A stretch of DNA of 64,000 bases from an uncultured Oscillospiraceae bacterium (GTDB lineage: Bacteria > Bacillota > Clostridia > Oscillospirales > Ruminococcaceae), in contig CAJTTH010000008.1 in the NCBI GenBank assembly GCA_910579125.1, positions 10,170-74,169 on the forward strand, read 5' to 3'. The notes under the pieces are model-generated. The model was not told the DNA's origin and searched no databases. It was given only the letters and a program-made list of their open reading frames with translations. Shown here piece after piece: positions 1 to 8,019 of this stretch. The stretch's first letter is position 1. Each line of letters begins with the position of its first letter. The position numbers and the translations under genes are program-made.

Positions 1-57
1 CATACAAAAAGTAATATAACTTTTTCTATATGATTTTATAATATATTTTTAAAGAGG

Positions 58-86
58 TTTACAAATCCGAGAAAATGTGTTATAAT
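58..86 (+). promoter_or_regulatory. sigma-A promoter of the first gene
   Basis: TTTACA at 58-63 and TATAAT at 81-86 are separated by 17 bp. The start codon of the unknown protein follows 42 bp after the -10 box, and ricT is 14 bp behind that gene, so this promoter probably drives both. Confidence 0.75.
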
Positions 87-127
87 ATAAGAATACGGAT
101 ACGGCTCTGTATATACGGGAGAATAAT

Positions 128-616
128 ATGGACATCATAAATAAAGGCAAGAAAAAAAGTTTCGGCTTTGTGCTGGAGGACAGCGACAAGCGCAGGCTTA
201 TATTCCGGTTTTATCCGGATGAGTCGCATATACACGGATTTCACGATTTCTGCCCGACCGAGTGGGAACAGGTCTACAAGACCTATTACAGCTGGAAGAT
301 ATGCATTGACGAGGACGGCGAGAAAACCTCGTTCGGCTCGTACAGCGACGAGGACTGCTGCTTTACGAATTACTCCTGTATTATCGACGAGCTTATTAAA
401 AACGCGGAAGAGGACAGGCGCGAGGTGCTTTCGTTCAGGGGAATAAGCTGGAATATCTCCTATCGGAAACGCGCAAAGGATTATATAGAATTTGAGCTGT
501 GGACGCACAATAATATCGGCTACCGCTTCAGACTTGACATTGAAACGGCAAAGCGGTTTGCGGCGTTCCTTGAAAAAGCCGACGCGTATATGATGAAGCA
601 CAGCGAGCCGATTTAA
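128..616 (+). CDS. hypothetical protein, 162 aa
   Basis: I do not recognise a family. The protein has no signal peptide and no membrane segment. It is rich in aromatic and charged residues (many Tyr, Trp, Asp, Glu), has several Cys in residues 60-90, and reads like a compact cytoplasmic beta-rich domain. The start is supported by a GGGAGAAT ribosome binding site just before ATG. It is the first gene behind the promoter at 58-86 and lies only 14 bp before ricT, so the two are probably co-transcribed. No function can be assigned. Confidence 0.8.
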   Translation: MDIINKGKKKSFGFVLEDSDKRRLIFRFYPDESHIHGFHDFCPTEWEQVYKTYYSWKICIDEDGEKTSFGSYSDEDCCFTNYSCIIDELIKNAEEDRREVLSFRGISWNISYRKRAKDYIEFELWTHNNIGYRFRLDIETAKRFAAFLEKADAYMMKHSEPI

Positions 617-630
617 AGAATAGGAGAAGT

Positions 631-1665
631 ATGGAAAACAACGAATATTTTACGGAGAAGATAGCTCCGAAGAAAAAGGATAACCAAAGCGAACAGCGCT
701 TTGACAACCGCCGCAAGGGGAATTATCCGCGCAGACCCAAACCCGCTGCGGACACTTCTGCGGTCAAGCCCATGCAGACTGCTTTGGACGAAAATTCGCC
801 GAAGGTCGAGATAATCGGCGTGCGTTTCAAGGACGTGGGAAAGGTATACTATTTCTCGCCGAACGGCGAGCAGTTTAAACACGGCGACAAGGCTATCGTC
901 GAAACATCGCGCGGCGTAGAGTGCGGCGAGATCGTTCTCACAAACCGCGAGTTCCCCGAAAGCGGACTGGTATCGCCGCTGAAAAAGATAATCCGCAAAG
1001 CCGACGAAAATGACGTCAAGCAGCTCGAACAGAACCGCGTAAAGGAAAAAGAGATAATGCGCACATTCGCGGAGAAGATACGCTTCCACAAGCTGGATAT
1101 GAAGCCTATTGACGTGGACTGCACGTTCGACGGCAGCAAGATATTGTTCTACTTCACCTCGGACGGCAGAGTGGATTTCCGCGACCTCGTAAAAGACTTG
1201 GCGGCTATCTACCGCACACGCATCGAGCTGCGGCAGATTGGCGTGCGCGACGAGGCGAAAATGCTCGGCGGACTGGGTATATGCGGCAGACCGTTCTGCT
1301 GCTCGTCGTTCCTCGGCGAGTTTCAGCCTGTTTCCATAAAAATGGCAAAGGAGCAGTCGCTCTCACTCAATCCGACAAAAATCTCGGGAACGTGTGGGAG
1401 ACTTATGTGCTGTCTTAAATATGAGCAGAACTGCTACGAGGAGTTCCTGCGCACCACGCCCAAGGTCGGAGCTTACGTTGAGACGCCCGACGGGCGCGGC
1501 TCGGTCGAAGAGGCCAATCTGCTCACGGGAATACTCAAGGTCAAGCTCGACAAAAAGCCCGACGTTCCGATAGTAATAAACAAGGAGGAGGTTCGCGTCA
1601 TCAAGGACGGCAGAATACGCGTCAACAGCGATGAGATAAAGGCTCTCAAAAAGCTGGAGGAGTAA
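631..1665 (+). CDS. ricT: RicT/YaaT-like PSP1 domain protein
   Basis: A PSP1-domain protein of 344 residues. In Bacillus subtilis RicT (YaaT) forms the Y-complex with RicA and RicF, which binds iron-sulfur clusters and assists RNase Y in mRNA maturation, with effects on sporulation and biofilm. The first 50 residues are charged and probably disordered. The PSP1 core runs from about 58 to 310 and holds the typical cysteine pattern: Cys218, Cys223-224, Cys255, Cys260-261 and Cys268 (motifs CGRPFCC and CGRLMCC). The start has an AGGAG site 5 nt upstream. In many Firmicutes ricT lies near holB, rsmI and trmN6; here those two methyltransferases are about 12 kb away on the other strand. Confidence 0.93.
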   Translation: MENNEYFTEKIAPKKKDNQSEQRFDNRRKGNYPRRPKPAADTSAVKPMQTALDENSPKVEIIGVRFKDVGKVYYFSPNGEQFKHGDKAIVETSRGVECGEIVLTNREFPESGLVSPLKKIIRKADENDVKQLEQNRVKEKEIMRTFAEKIRFHKLDMKPIDVDCTFDGSKILFYFTSDGRVDFRDLVKDLAAIYRTRIELRQIGVRDEAKMLGGLGICGRPFCCSSFLGEFQPVSIKMAKEQSLSLNPTKISGTCGRLMCCLKYEQNCYEEFLRTTPKVGAYVETPDGRGSVEEANLLTGILKVKLDKKPDVPIVINKEEVRVIKDGRIRVNSDEIKALKKLEE

Positions 1666-1666
1666 A

Positions 1667-2078
1667 ATGCTCGACTACATCGTCTTTCATTATTTGCCGT
1701 TTCTTCACCGATTTCCGTCGGGGGTGGGCGAAATTCCGGGCGGGCTGCCGATTGTTTTCGCGGTATGCGCGGTTTATTGGTTCGCGCGGCGGGCTTGGCA
1801 TAAAAAGCGTCTCGGCGCTGCCGATAATTTGGAGAAAAGCGAACTTCCGTCGAACGGTGCTTGTCGGCTTTATGCTCACATACTTTATCGAATTGAGAGC
1901 GCAGCCGTTCCTCGACCGCTACTCAAGTATCGACGACCTCTTCGCTAACACTCTCGGTACGGTCGTCGGGTATCTGCTGTTTTGGCTGCTTCGGAAAATC
2001 TTCCCGAAATTCATCGAATGCTGTCAACGAACCGTCAAGACAAAAAGACGGTTACATGAAAAATCGCCCTCCGCTTAA
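1667..2078 (+). pseudogene. VanZ-like membrane protein gene, frameshifted
   Basis: An ATG at 1667 lies 1 bp after the ricT stop with a GGAGGAG site before it, so translation should start there. That frame gives one hydrophobic segment near residues 26-42 and then loses resemblance to anything. From about 1825 to 2078 a different frame encodes a clear VanZ-type C-terminus: FRRTVLVGFMLTYFIEL, then SSIDDLFANTLGTVVGYLL, the family hallmark (IDDLxxNTLG). The two halves are one base out of register. It is therefore probably a frameshifted and partly degraded vanZ-like gene, although a sequencing or assembly error could produce the same picture. VanZ-like proteins are small multi-pass membrane proteins, mostly of unknown role. 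Confidence 0.62.
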
Positions 2079-2088
2079 ACGGAGGGCG
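2061..2088 (-). terminator. intrinsic terminator of the TM2 protein gene
   Basis: A 9-bp perfect GC-rich stem (2065-2073 with 2080-2088, loop of 6) is followed on the minus strand by ATTTTTC. It lies 4 bp past the stop of the gene ending at 2093. The stop of the + strand VanZ remnant falls inside the loop. Confidence 0.8.
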
Positions 2089-2092
2089 AAAG

Positions 2093-2662
2093 TTATACAT
2101 AATACGGGTTCGGCTTCGTGAGCAGAATGATAAAGTCAACAAGCCAGCCGATGCCGAAAAGACCAAACGTAAAGAACCACAACAGCCCCGTGCCTACCTT
2201 GCCCTCATAGAAACGGTGAACGCCGAATTCCCCGAGGAAAAAGCACAACAGCACCGCCAACACCTTGTTCTTTTCTCTGCCGCCGACGATAACGGTTCGG
2301 TTTACATTGGAGTTCGTGTTGTTATTGTTGATTACGATAGGCTGCTGCACGGGCTGTGCGGCTTGAAGCTGCTCGACCTGCCGTCCGCAGTGGGTGCAGA
2401 CCACCGCCTCCATAAGTATTTTTTGTCCGCAGAATTTGCAGAACTTCATGCCGTCGTTGAGCACCGTCACCCGCGGCGCGGACTGAACGGGCGTATCGTT
2501 TACGGGAACGGGTATTCCGTCGGGTCGATAAGTGTTTTGTGACATTATCGGCTCGGAGACCTCGTCGGGCTTGCCGCCGGGGTATATTTCGCCCGTTGCG
2601 GGGTCTGTCCACGGCTGAACGTTCTTTTTTTTCAGGCTTACCGAGGGATTTTTATTGTCCAT
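2093..2662 (-). CDS. zinc-ribbon and TM2 domain membrane protein
   Basis: A 189-residue protein with three parts. Residues 1-70 are polar and Pro-rich. Residues 74-93 hold a zinc ribbon (CKFCGQ...CTHCGR). After an Asn-rich linker, residues 130-189 form a TM2 domain: a helix with LAVLLCFFLGEFGVHRFY, a short turn, and a second helix ending in VDFIILL. The G-x-HRFY motif is the TM2 hallmark. TM2 proteins are widespread and mostly of unknown role. It has its own promoter (2696-2724) and terminator. It is one of four zinc-ribbon membrane proteins in the first 22 kb. Confidence 0.88.
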   Translation of the reverse strand: MDNKNPSVSLKKKNVQPWTDPATGEIYPGGKPDEVSEPIMSQNTYRPDGIPVPVNDTPVQSAPRVTVLNDGMKFCKFCGQKILMEAVVCTHCGRQVEQLQAAQPVQQPIVINNNNTNSNVNRTVIVGGREKNKVLAVLLCFFLGEFGVHRFYEGKVGTGLLWFFTFGLFGIGWLVDFIILLTKPNPYYV

Positions 2663-2695
2663 ATTTTTCCTCCGTATAACTATGACTACAGGTTA

Positions 2696-2724
2696 ATTAT
2701 ATCACGAATATGCTTAAATGTAAA
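2696..2724 (-). promoter_or_regulatory. sigma-A promoter of the TM2 gene
   Basis: On the minus strand TTTACA (2719-2724) and TATAAT (2696-2701) are 17 bp apart, 34 bp upstream of the ATG at 2662. Confidence 0.75.
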
Positions 2725-2745
2725 GCGGTTCAAACAAAATTTCAT

Positions 2746-3864
2746 TTAAAAATTTTCCCATTTGCCCGTCACAAGACAGACGAAGAACCTTGGCACCATT
2801 TGCAGCGAAAAAGTATCCGCAGCGAGCAGTATCATTACAATAACGCTTGCGCGCGAAAGGAATATCCCCCAGCGTTTGCCCGTCGACATTTCGGTCTGCA
2901 CCTTGGGAACGCGGTATTTTTTTATCTTAATGAACTTGTAGATCGCCATAATAACGCCGACCGCCAACAGGAGCATCACAAGCCCCATCCACACCATATA
3001 CAGCACGACCGTCGGAGTGACCTCCGCTTCGGTGCCGTTCTGCGCCGCAAGCAGATAATCCCCGACCGATTCGTCCGCCGCGAGCAGTATCATCATACCC
3101 GAAATGCTGTTGAACATCGCGTGCATTATCGTCGTTGTGACAAGGCTTCGGGTGGATACGGCAATGTAGCCGAGGAAGACGCCGAGCGCCGTCGCGTAGA
3201 AGAACTGCGCGAAATTCGCGTGGATAGTGCCGAAAAGCAGCGCCGAAACAAATATCGCGAAGCCGTTTCCGTAGGGTCGCAGGCTCTCCATGATAAGCCC
3301 TCTGCACCAAAATTCCTCAAAGATCGGAGCGAGCACGGTAAGCTGAATGAACATCACGACCGCGCTGCCAATATCGGGAGCGGCGAGCGTGTCCTGCACC
3401 ACCGTAAACGAATCGCCGACCGCCGTGCCCGCCAGCAGCGAGCCGAGCAGCTGCGTCAGCAGATTACAGGTTATAGCCACGCCGTACCCCGCGGGGAACA
3501 TAGCCAGTGCGCGCCCGAAATACTTGGGCTTTCCGTATACCGTGCCCATTCGGTCTTTCATCGGTCTCTTCAACAGAAAAACCGCCGAAATAATGGGGAT
3601 AAGGTACAAAAACACCACCGACAGCACAGCGTTTATCAGATACGCGATCGTGGGGGTAAGCGACAGCGTGCTCAGATACGGCGATACAAGCACCGCCAGA
3701 ACATCGACGGCGGACCTCGACGCAAACACTATTATCATCATAATTCCGATACGAGTGCATATACTCTTGAAGCCCGGCACCAGCGAGGGCTTTTCCCCAC
3801 CCTCCGCACCGTTCGACATATTTAAATCGTCCGCAGCGTTCATTTCAATCATTTCCTCGGACAT
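2746..3864 (-). CDS. CPBP family intramembrane metalloprotease
   Basis: A multi-pass membrane protein of the CPBP (Abi, Rce1-like) family, which cleaves or processes membrane-associated proteins or peptides. About eight hydrophobic segments are visible. The three family motifs are intact: EEFWCR (Glu-Glu...Arg, near residues 183-188), FGTIH (His near 215) and HAMFN (His near 248, Asn near 252). I start the gene at 3864, because the ATG there has AAAGGG at a normal distance, while the GTG at 3873 sits directly against the Shine-Dalgarno. The promoter 54-82 bp upstream is overlapped by a perfect inverted repeat. In other Firmicutes such proteins work in bacteriocin self-immunity or prenyl-protein-type processing, but no bacteriocin gene is visible here. 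Confidence 0.92.
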   Translation of the reverse strand: MSEEMIEMNAADDLNMSNGAEGGEKPSLVPGFKSICTRIGIMMIIVFASRSAVDVLAVLVSPYLSTLSLTPTIAYLINAVLSVVFLYLIPIISAVFLLKRPMKDRMGTVYGKPKYFGRALAMFPAGYGVAITCNLLTQLLGSLLAGTAVGDSFTVVQDTLAAPDIGSAVVMFIQLTVLAPIFEEFWCRGLIMESLRPYGNGFAIFVSALLFGTIHANFAQFFYATALGVFLGYIAVSTRSLVTTTIMHAMFNSISGMMILLAADESVGDYLLAAQNGTEAEVTPTVVLYMVWMGLVMLLLAVGVIMAIYKFIKIKKYRVPKVQTEMSTGKRWGIFLSRASVIVMILLAADTFSLQMVPRFFVCLVTGKWENF

Positions 3865-3891
3865 AAATTTCACCCTTTCCCGTTCGACAGT

Positions 3892-3924
3892 TTATATTGT
3901 ATATAAACTCTATATACAATATAA
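3892..3924. promoter_or_regulatory. perfect 14-bp inverted repeat, probable operator
   Basis: TTATATTGTATATA (3892-3905) and its exact complement TATATACAATATAA (3911-3924) are separated by 5 bp. The right arm covers the -10 box (3918-3923) of the CPBP promoter, and the left arm covers the expected transcription start and early leader. The position is typical of a repressor site. The stem is AT-only apart from one G:C pair and has no T-run, so it is not a terminator. Confidence 0.72.
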
Positions 3925-3946
3925 CATAATTCCGTCTGTTTGTCAA
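3918..3946 (-). promoter_or_regulatory. sigma-A promoter of the CPBP protease gene
   Basis: A consensus TTGACA (3941-3946) and TATATT (3918-3923) with a 17-bp spacer read on the minus strand. Confidence 0.82.
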
Positions 3947-3963
3947 TAGGATTTTGAAAAAAA

Positions 3964-4473
3964 TTATTTCCCCGCAAGCTCGTGACAGCCGCAAATTTCG
4001 GCGACCGTATCCTCGGCGGTCTTTCCGTGACAGTCGACGGTTATGTCCGCGTATTCCTCATAAAGCGCCATACGCCGCGCGAACACGTCCTCGATAGTGT
4101 CCTCGGGGCGTTTGGCAATTCCGCGCGTTTTTATATTTTTGAGCCGCGCCGTAAGCTCCTCCGTCGGTATCGACAAATAGTAGACTATGCCGTTCTTTTT
4201 AAGGTGCAGCATAGCCTCGCGGCTGTACACGGCGCTGCCGCCTGTCGCGATGACCGCGTTTCCAGCAACGGAAACTGAGCAGATCGCGCGCTCCTCTGCG
4301 ATGCAGAACGCGTCAAGACCGTCCCTGTCAATTATTTCCTGTAAAAGTCTGCCCGTATCCTGTTGGATTATCAGATCGGTGTCGATAAACGCGAACCCCA
4401 GCGTTTTCGCGAGCAGCACCCCGATAGTCGACTTCCCGACGGCGGGCATTCCGATAAGTACAATATTCTTCAT
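3964..4473 (-). CDS. aroK: shikimate kinase
   Basis: Phosphorylates the 3-hydroxyl of shikimate with ATP, the fifth step of the chorismate pathway for aromatic amino acids. The protein has 169 residues, the usual size. Visible motifs are the Walker A loop GMPAVGKST (residues 8-16), the shikimate-binding DTD (residues 32-34) and a GGSAV loop near residue 79. Its ATG overlaps the tsaD stop by one base (TAATG), so it is translationally coupled to tsaD. No other aromatic pathway gene is nearby, so the pairing with tsaD is positional rather than functional. Confidence 0.95.
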   Translation of the reverse strand: MKNIVLIGMPAVGKSTIGVLLAKTLGFAFIDTDLIIQQDTGRLLQEIIDRDGLDAFCIAEERAICSVSVAGNAVIATGGSAVYSREAMLHLKKNGIVYYLSIPTEELTARLKNIKTRGIAKRPEDTIEDVFARRMALYEEYADITVDCHGKTAEDTVAEICGCHELAGK

Positions 4474-5486
4474 TAAAACGTCACCCTATCCAAGCTCATG
4501 GTAGCGACTGCATTCAAATTTTCTCCGACGATATTCCCAGCGAGGAACTCGTAATACCCTTGACAGCCTATCATAGCCGCGTTGTCGCCGCACAGCGGGA
4601 GCGGCGGGATATACAGCTCCATTCCGCGCTTTTCCGCCGCCGCGGAGAGCGTTTCGCGCAGTCCGCTGTTTGCGGCGACTCCGCCCGCGAGCGCGATCTT
4701 TTTATATCCGTATTCCTCGGCGGCGGCGATGAATTTCTCCGTCAATATTTCACTCACCGTATTCTGAAAGCACGCCGCGAGACCGTTCACGTCTATTTCC
4801 TCACCCTTTTGATTTGCGTTGTGAATAAGATTGATAACGGCGGTTTTCAAGCCCGAAAAGCTGAAATCGTAAGGGTTCTGAGTTTTCGGCTTGGGCAGCC
4901 GATATTTTGTCGGGTCGCCGAGCTTAGCCGCCTTGTCGATAAACACGCCCCCGGGGTACGGAAATCCCATAGCGCGCGCCGCCTTGTCGAATGCCTCGCC
5001 CGCTGCGTCGTCAACTGTTCTGCCGAGCGTCTCAAACTCGGTATAGCTGTTCACGCGGACGATATGCGAATGTCCGCCGCTCGCCACAAGGCACATATAC
5101 GGAGGTTCAAGCTCCTTGTGGGCGAGGTAATTCGCTGCGATATGACCGCGTATATGGTGTACGGGAACAAGCGGCTTGCCAAGCGAATATGACAGCCCCT
5201 TCGCGAAATTCACGCCCACCAGCAGCGCCCCGATAAGCCCCGGCGCGAACGTCACGGCTATCGCGTCAACGTCCTTTGCCGCCAGACCCGCTTTTTCCAG
5301 CGCCTCGTTCACCACGCCGACAATGCTCTCGCAGTGCCGCCGCGAGGCAATCTCGGGAACTACTCCCCCGTATAATCTGTGCTCCTCTATCTGCGTCGCG
5401 ACCACGGAGGAAACTATCTCCCGACCGTTGCGGATAACGGCGGCGGCGGTCTCGTCGCAGGAGCTTTCTATTGATAAAATATTCAT
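4473..5486 (-). CDS. tsaD: tRNA N6-adenosine threonylcarbamoyltransferase
   Basis: Transfers the threonylcarbamoyl group to A37 of ANN-decoding tRNAs, together with TsaB and TsaE. The protein has 337 residues from the start chosen here. The ASKHA-fold motifs are visible: ILSIESSCDET at the N-terminus, the metal-binding HHIRGH (His111 and His115), SGGHS near residue 136, and GGVAANSGLR near 270. A longer reading from 5510 adds eight residues foreign to the family; the ATG at 5486 has AAAGGAG 6 nt upstream and overlaps the preceding stop as ATGA. tsaB and tsaE are not in the window. Confidence 0.96.
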   Translation of the reverse strand: MNILSIESSCDETAAAVIRNGREIVSSVVATQIEEHRLYGGVVPEIASRRHCESIVGVVNEALEKAGLAAKDVDAIAVTFAPGLIGALLVGVNFAKGLSYSLGKPLVPVHHIRGHIAANYLAHKELEPPYMCLVASGGHSHIVRVNSYTEFETLGRTVDDAAGEAFDKAARAMGFPYPGGVFIDKAAKLGDPTKYRLPKPKTQNPYDFSFSGLKTAVINLIHNANQKGEEIDVNGLAACFQNTVSEILTEKFIAAAEEYGYKKIALAGGVAANSGLRETLSAAAEKRGMELYIPPLPLCGDNAAMIGCQGYYEFLAGNIVGENLNAVATMSLDRVTF

Positions 5487-5878
5487 TTGCTCTCCTTTAT
5501 GTACGCACATAATTCATCGGAAATATAATATTCTCTCTCGTGAGTGACAGAACCGAATATTTCTCTGTTTTCCCTGTAAAGACATAAATCCCACAGAAAT
5601 TCGTCATCTCCGAAATCACCGAAATCGAAAACGCTCTTCTTGCTCATCAGCCAATTGTACACGGCATAGTCCGTTTTCAGTCGCAGCTCAAGCCCGCCGT
5701 ATTCGTCATACCCGTGACCGATAACGCTTTCTCCAAGCTCGTCCTGCCATTCGGATTCCTTGAAAGCGGAAAAATCGGAGGTGTAACAAACGCCGACGCT
5801 GTCCGCATACCTTAACGCGGCGCGTATAAACCTGCGGTAGCCGTCCGTGCTTTCAAGATCGGGTATATCCGCCGTCAT
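5483..5878 (-). CDS. hypothetical protein, 131 aa
   Basis: An acidic, aromatic-rich cytoplasmic protein with no membrane segment and no family that I recognise. It overlaps its neighbours on both sides by four bases (ATGA with the DUF6062 gene upstream and with tsaD downstream). It is therefore locked into the DUF6062 - tsaD - aroK unit and almost certainly real and co-translated. No function can be inferred. Confidence 0.82.
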   Translation of the reverse strand: MTADIPDLESTDGYRRFIRAALRYADSVGVCYTSDFSAFKESEWQDELGESVIGHGYDEYGGLELRLKTDYAVYNWLMSKKSVFDFGDFGDDEFLWDLCLYRENREIFGSVTHEREYYISDELCAYIKESK

Positions 5879-6579
5879 TTTACGTCCGGCTTTCTGGACG
5901 TGATGAACTCGATAGCGCGCTCGATAGAGCTGCGGACGTGCTCCATTTCCTCGCTGTGAAGATTTTTCGCGTTGCGGTAGTCAAAGCTGTCGCAGAACTG
6001 CTGAACGTCCGCGTTTAGCGACTTGATGTAATTCTCGAGAAGCGCGTCCGTCGCCTCGATAAAATCCTTGTGCTCGCTTTTCGGCAGCATTGTCTGAACG
6101 TTGGACATCAGCAGATTATAGTGCGGAATGCAGATATACTCCTGCTTGGAATACAGCTTTCTGAAGCCCTCGTCCTTCTTGAACATCTCGAACACCGTCT
6201 CCAGCATATGCTGTACTCCCCAGTCCACCTTGCTGCACACGAAGCAGGTCTCCTCTATCTCGCTTGCCTTTTTCGCCTTTGCGCCCTTGGTGAAGAAGAT
6301 ACCCTTGCGCTCGAATATCTCACCGCGCAGCGTCGCGAGATAGGTATTCAGCATAAGCCCGAGCGACAGACGGTTGTTCTGCTTTAACAAGCTGTTGAAG
6401 TGGTCGTGGCAGAAGCCGAGCTTGTTGGTCTCCTCGCGCACGTCGGGTTCCATCATCGCCGCGCCCATAATGTACTCGCAGATGTGATCCTCGACAGTAT
6501 TGCGCATCGCGCAGATAGGGCAGCCGCACCTCGGCTCGAACACCTCGTTTATCGGGATAGTAAGTATGCTTTCTCTCAT
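5875..6579 (-). CDS. DUF6062 family protein, possible Cys-rich metal binder
   Basis: A 234-residue protein matching my recollection of DUF6062: an N-terminal RCGCPICAMR motif, a GFCHDHFNSLL segment near residue 56, a CFVCSKVDW pair near residue 112 and a CIPHY motif near 152. The regular Cys/His pairs suggest a metal or cofactor site, but none has been shown here. There is no membrane segment. The start has AAAGGAA upstream. It heads the unit that leads through the unknown 131-aa protein into tsaD and aroK. The role is unknown. Confidence 0.85.
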   Translation of the reverse strand: MRESILTIPINEVFEPRCGCPICAMRNTVEDHICEYIMGAAMMEPDVREETNKLGFCHDHFNSLLKQNNRLSLGLMLNTYLATLRGEIFERKGIFFTKGAKAKKASEIEETCFVCSKVDWGVQHMLETVFEMFKKDEGFRKLYSKQEYICIPHYNLLMSNVQTMLPKSEHKDFIEATDALLENYIKSLNADVQQFCDSFDYRNAKNLHSEEMEHVRSSIERAIEFITSRKPDVK

Positions 6580-6609
6580 TGGTCTTTATTCCTTTCGGTA
6601 TTGGTTTCT

Positions 6610-6623
6610 CCGAGAACGCTCGG
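6610..6623. other. small inverted repeat upstream of the DUF6062 gene
   Basis: CCGAG and CTCGG (6610-6614, 6619-6623) form a short hairpin 31 bp upstream of the DUF6062 start, in the divergent spacer shared with the glycosylase gene. It is small and may mean nothing. Confidence 0.35.
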
Positions 6624-6665
6624 TTATGATTTTGTGTTGCTTTACTGAAAAAATTTTTAAAACAC

Positions 6666-6694
6666 TTGAAATCTTATTTATATTGTATTATAAT
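6666..6694 (+). promoter_or_regulatory. sigma-A promoter of the glycosylase-GNAT pair
   Basis: TTGAAA (6666-6671), a 17-bp spacer and TATAAT (6689-6694), 23 bp before the first ATG of the DNA glycosylase gene. Confidence 0.78.
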
Positions 6695-6717
6695 TAAAGT
6701 AAATAATCAAGAGGTTT

Positions 6718-7533
6718 TTGAAAAAAATGAACATAAAAGTAAATAATTCCAACTTCGATCTGAAACAGACTTTCCTCTGCGGACAGTGCTTCCGCTGGAA
6801 AGAGACCGATAACGGCGCGTTTTCGGGGGTTGCCATGGGCAGCAAGCTGACACTTCGGGAGGAGAACGGTGAAATTATCATTGAGGGCGTTCAAGAGGAA
6901 GACATTCCCAAATGGCGCAGATATTTCGACCTAGACACCGATTACTCCGAATTTATTCGCCGCTTTTCCGCCGACAAAACGCTGAAAGCCGCCTGTGAAA
7001 GCTCGCCGGGGATACGCATACTGCGTCAGGAACCGTTTGAGACGCTCATCAGCTTCATCATCTCGCAGAACAACAATATCCCCCGAATTTCGGGGATAAT
7101 AGGCAGGCTCTGCGAGAGCTTCGGCGGGGATATCGGCGGCGGAGAGTTTGCGTTTCCGACAGCCGAAAAGCTGCGCGGTATCGAGCCCGAGGACTTAGCG
7201 CCGCTTCGGGCGGGCTTCCGCGCGAAGTACATAGCCGACGCGGTAAGGCGCGTGAACTCGGGCGAGATAAACTTTGACGAGATAGACGCGCTCCCCTTGG
7301 AAAGCGCGCGCGAAACGCTCAAAAGGATAGTCGGCGTTGGGGATAAGGTCGCGGACTGTGTTCTGCTGTTCGCGTTCCACAAACTTGACGCCTTTCCGAA
7401 AGATGTGTGGGTCAAGCGTCTTATGGCGGAATTCTACCCCGACGGACTTCCCGAATGCACCAAGGGTGCGGAGGGCGTGGCCCAACAATATCTGTTCGAC
7501 TACGTAAGAAACAACGACGGATTAAAGGTGTAA
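6718..7533 (+). CDS. 8-oxoguanine DNA glycosylase/lyase (OGG1 type)
   Basis: Removes oxidised guanine from DNA and nicks the abasic site. The 271-residue protein has the N-terminal OGG domain (FDLKQTFLCGQCFRW at residues 13-27) and the helix-hairpin-helix GPD core. SQNNNI (116-121) is a family motif. The catalytic Lys is Lys210 in GVGDKVADC and the catalytic Asp is Asp229 in FPKDVW, aligning with Lys249 and Asp268 of human OGG1. The true start could be Met1 or Met4; the GAGG site fits either. It leads into a GNAT gene 10 bp downstream. Confidence 0.94.
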   Translation: MKKMNIKVNNSNFDLKQTFLCGQCFRWKETDNGAFSGVAMGSKLTLREENGEIIIEGVQEEDIPKWRRYFDLDTDYSEFIRRFSADKTLKAACESSPGIRILRQEPFETLISFIISQNNNIPRISGIIGRLCESFGGDIGGGEFAFPTAEKLRGIEPEDLAPLRAGFRAKYIADAVRRVNSGEINFDEIDALPLESARETLKRIVGVGDKVADCVLLFAFHKLDAFPKDVWVKRLMAEFYPDGLPECTKGAEGVAQQYLFDYVRNNDGLKV

Positions 7534-7543
7534 GGAGGAGCGG

Positions 7544-7972
7544 ATGAATATCGTATCTATGAATGTTTCCGATACGCAGGTTTTGGAGCTTTTCTCCGAG
7601 CACGACGACTATATGATAAATTTTCTCGGCAATGACAAGGACTGCTATACCCGATACAGCGCCGCCGAAAATATAGAAAAGGTGTGGGTCGCGTATGAGG
7701 AGAATATGCCGATAGGCTGTGTCGCTTACCGTACCAAAACCGACGATACGGGCGAGGTCAAGCGGCTGTTTATCCGCGGCGGCTACCGCGGAAAGGGAAT
7801 ATCCAAAGCCCTGCTCGCCGATGTGAAAAGCTACGCTAAAACCAAGGGCTGTACCAAGCTCTTTCTTGACACATGTATCACTCTCGAGCCCGCCGTTTCA
7901 CTATATCGGAGCTTCGGATTTGAGATAATCTTCCAACAAGGGCTTTACATACAAATGGAAATGAATATATAA
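7544..7972 (+). CDS. GNAT family N-acetyltransferase
   Basis: A 142-residue single-domain acetyltransferase using acetyl-CoA. The motif A region reads VKRLFIRGGYRGKGISKALL (the RGxGxGxxLL-type CoA loop, here YRGKGIS, residues 68-87). A C-terminal SLYRSFGFE motif closes the fold. The substrate is unknown. It has an AAGGAGG site and sits 10 bp behind the 8-oxoguanine glycosylase, so they share a transcript. A short hairpin with T-run starts at its stop codon. Confidence 0.9.
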   Translation: MNIVSMNVSDTQVLELFSEHDDYMINFLGNDKDCYTRYSAAENIEKVWVAYEENMPIGCVAYRTKTDDTGEVKRLFIRGGYRGKGISKALLADVKSYAKTKGCTKLFLDTCITLEPAVSLYRSFGFEIIFQQGLYIQMEMNI

Positions 7973-7989
7973 GACGTTTTCGTCTTTTT
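7971..7989 (+). terminator. short hairpin terminator behind the GNAT gene
   Basis: AAGACG (7971-7976), TTTT loop, CGTCTT (7981-7986) followed by Ts. The 6-bp stem is weak, so read-through into the zinc-ribbon gene at 8020 is likely. Confidence 0.5.
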
Positions 7990-8019
7990 AGATCAACAGC
8001 TATTGAAAGGAAATAAATT

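Noticed and set aside
2710..3825. 371-codon open frame on the + strand across the CPBP protease gene
   Set aside because: It is exactly antisense to a gene with intact catalytic motifs, has no ribosome site, and its translation is rich in Arg/His, typical of a shadow frame.
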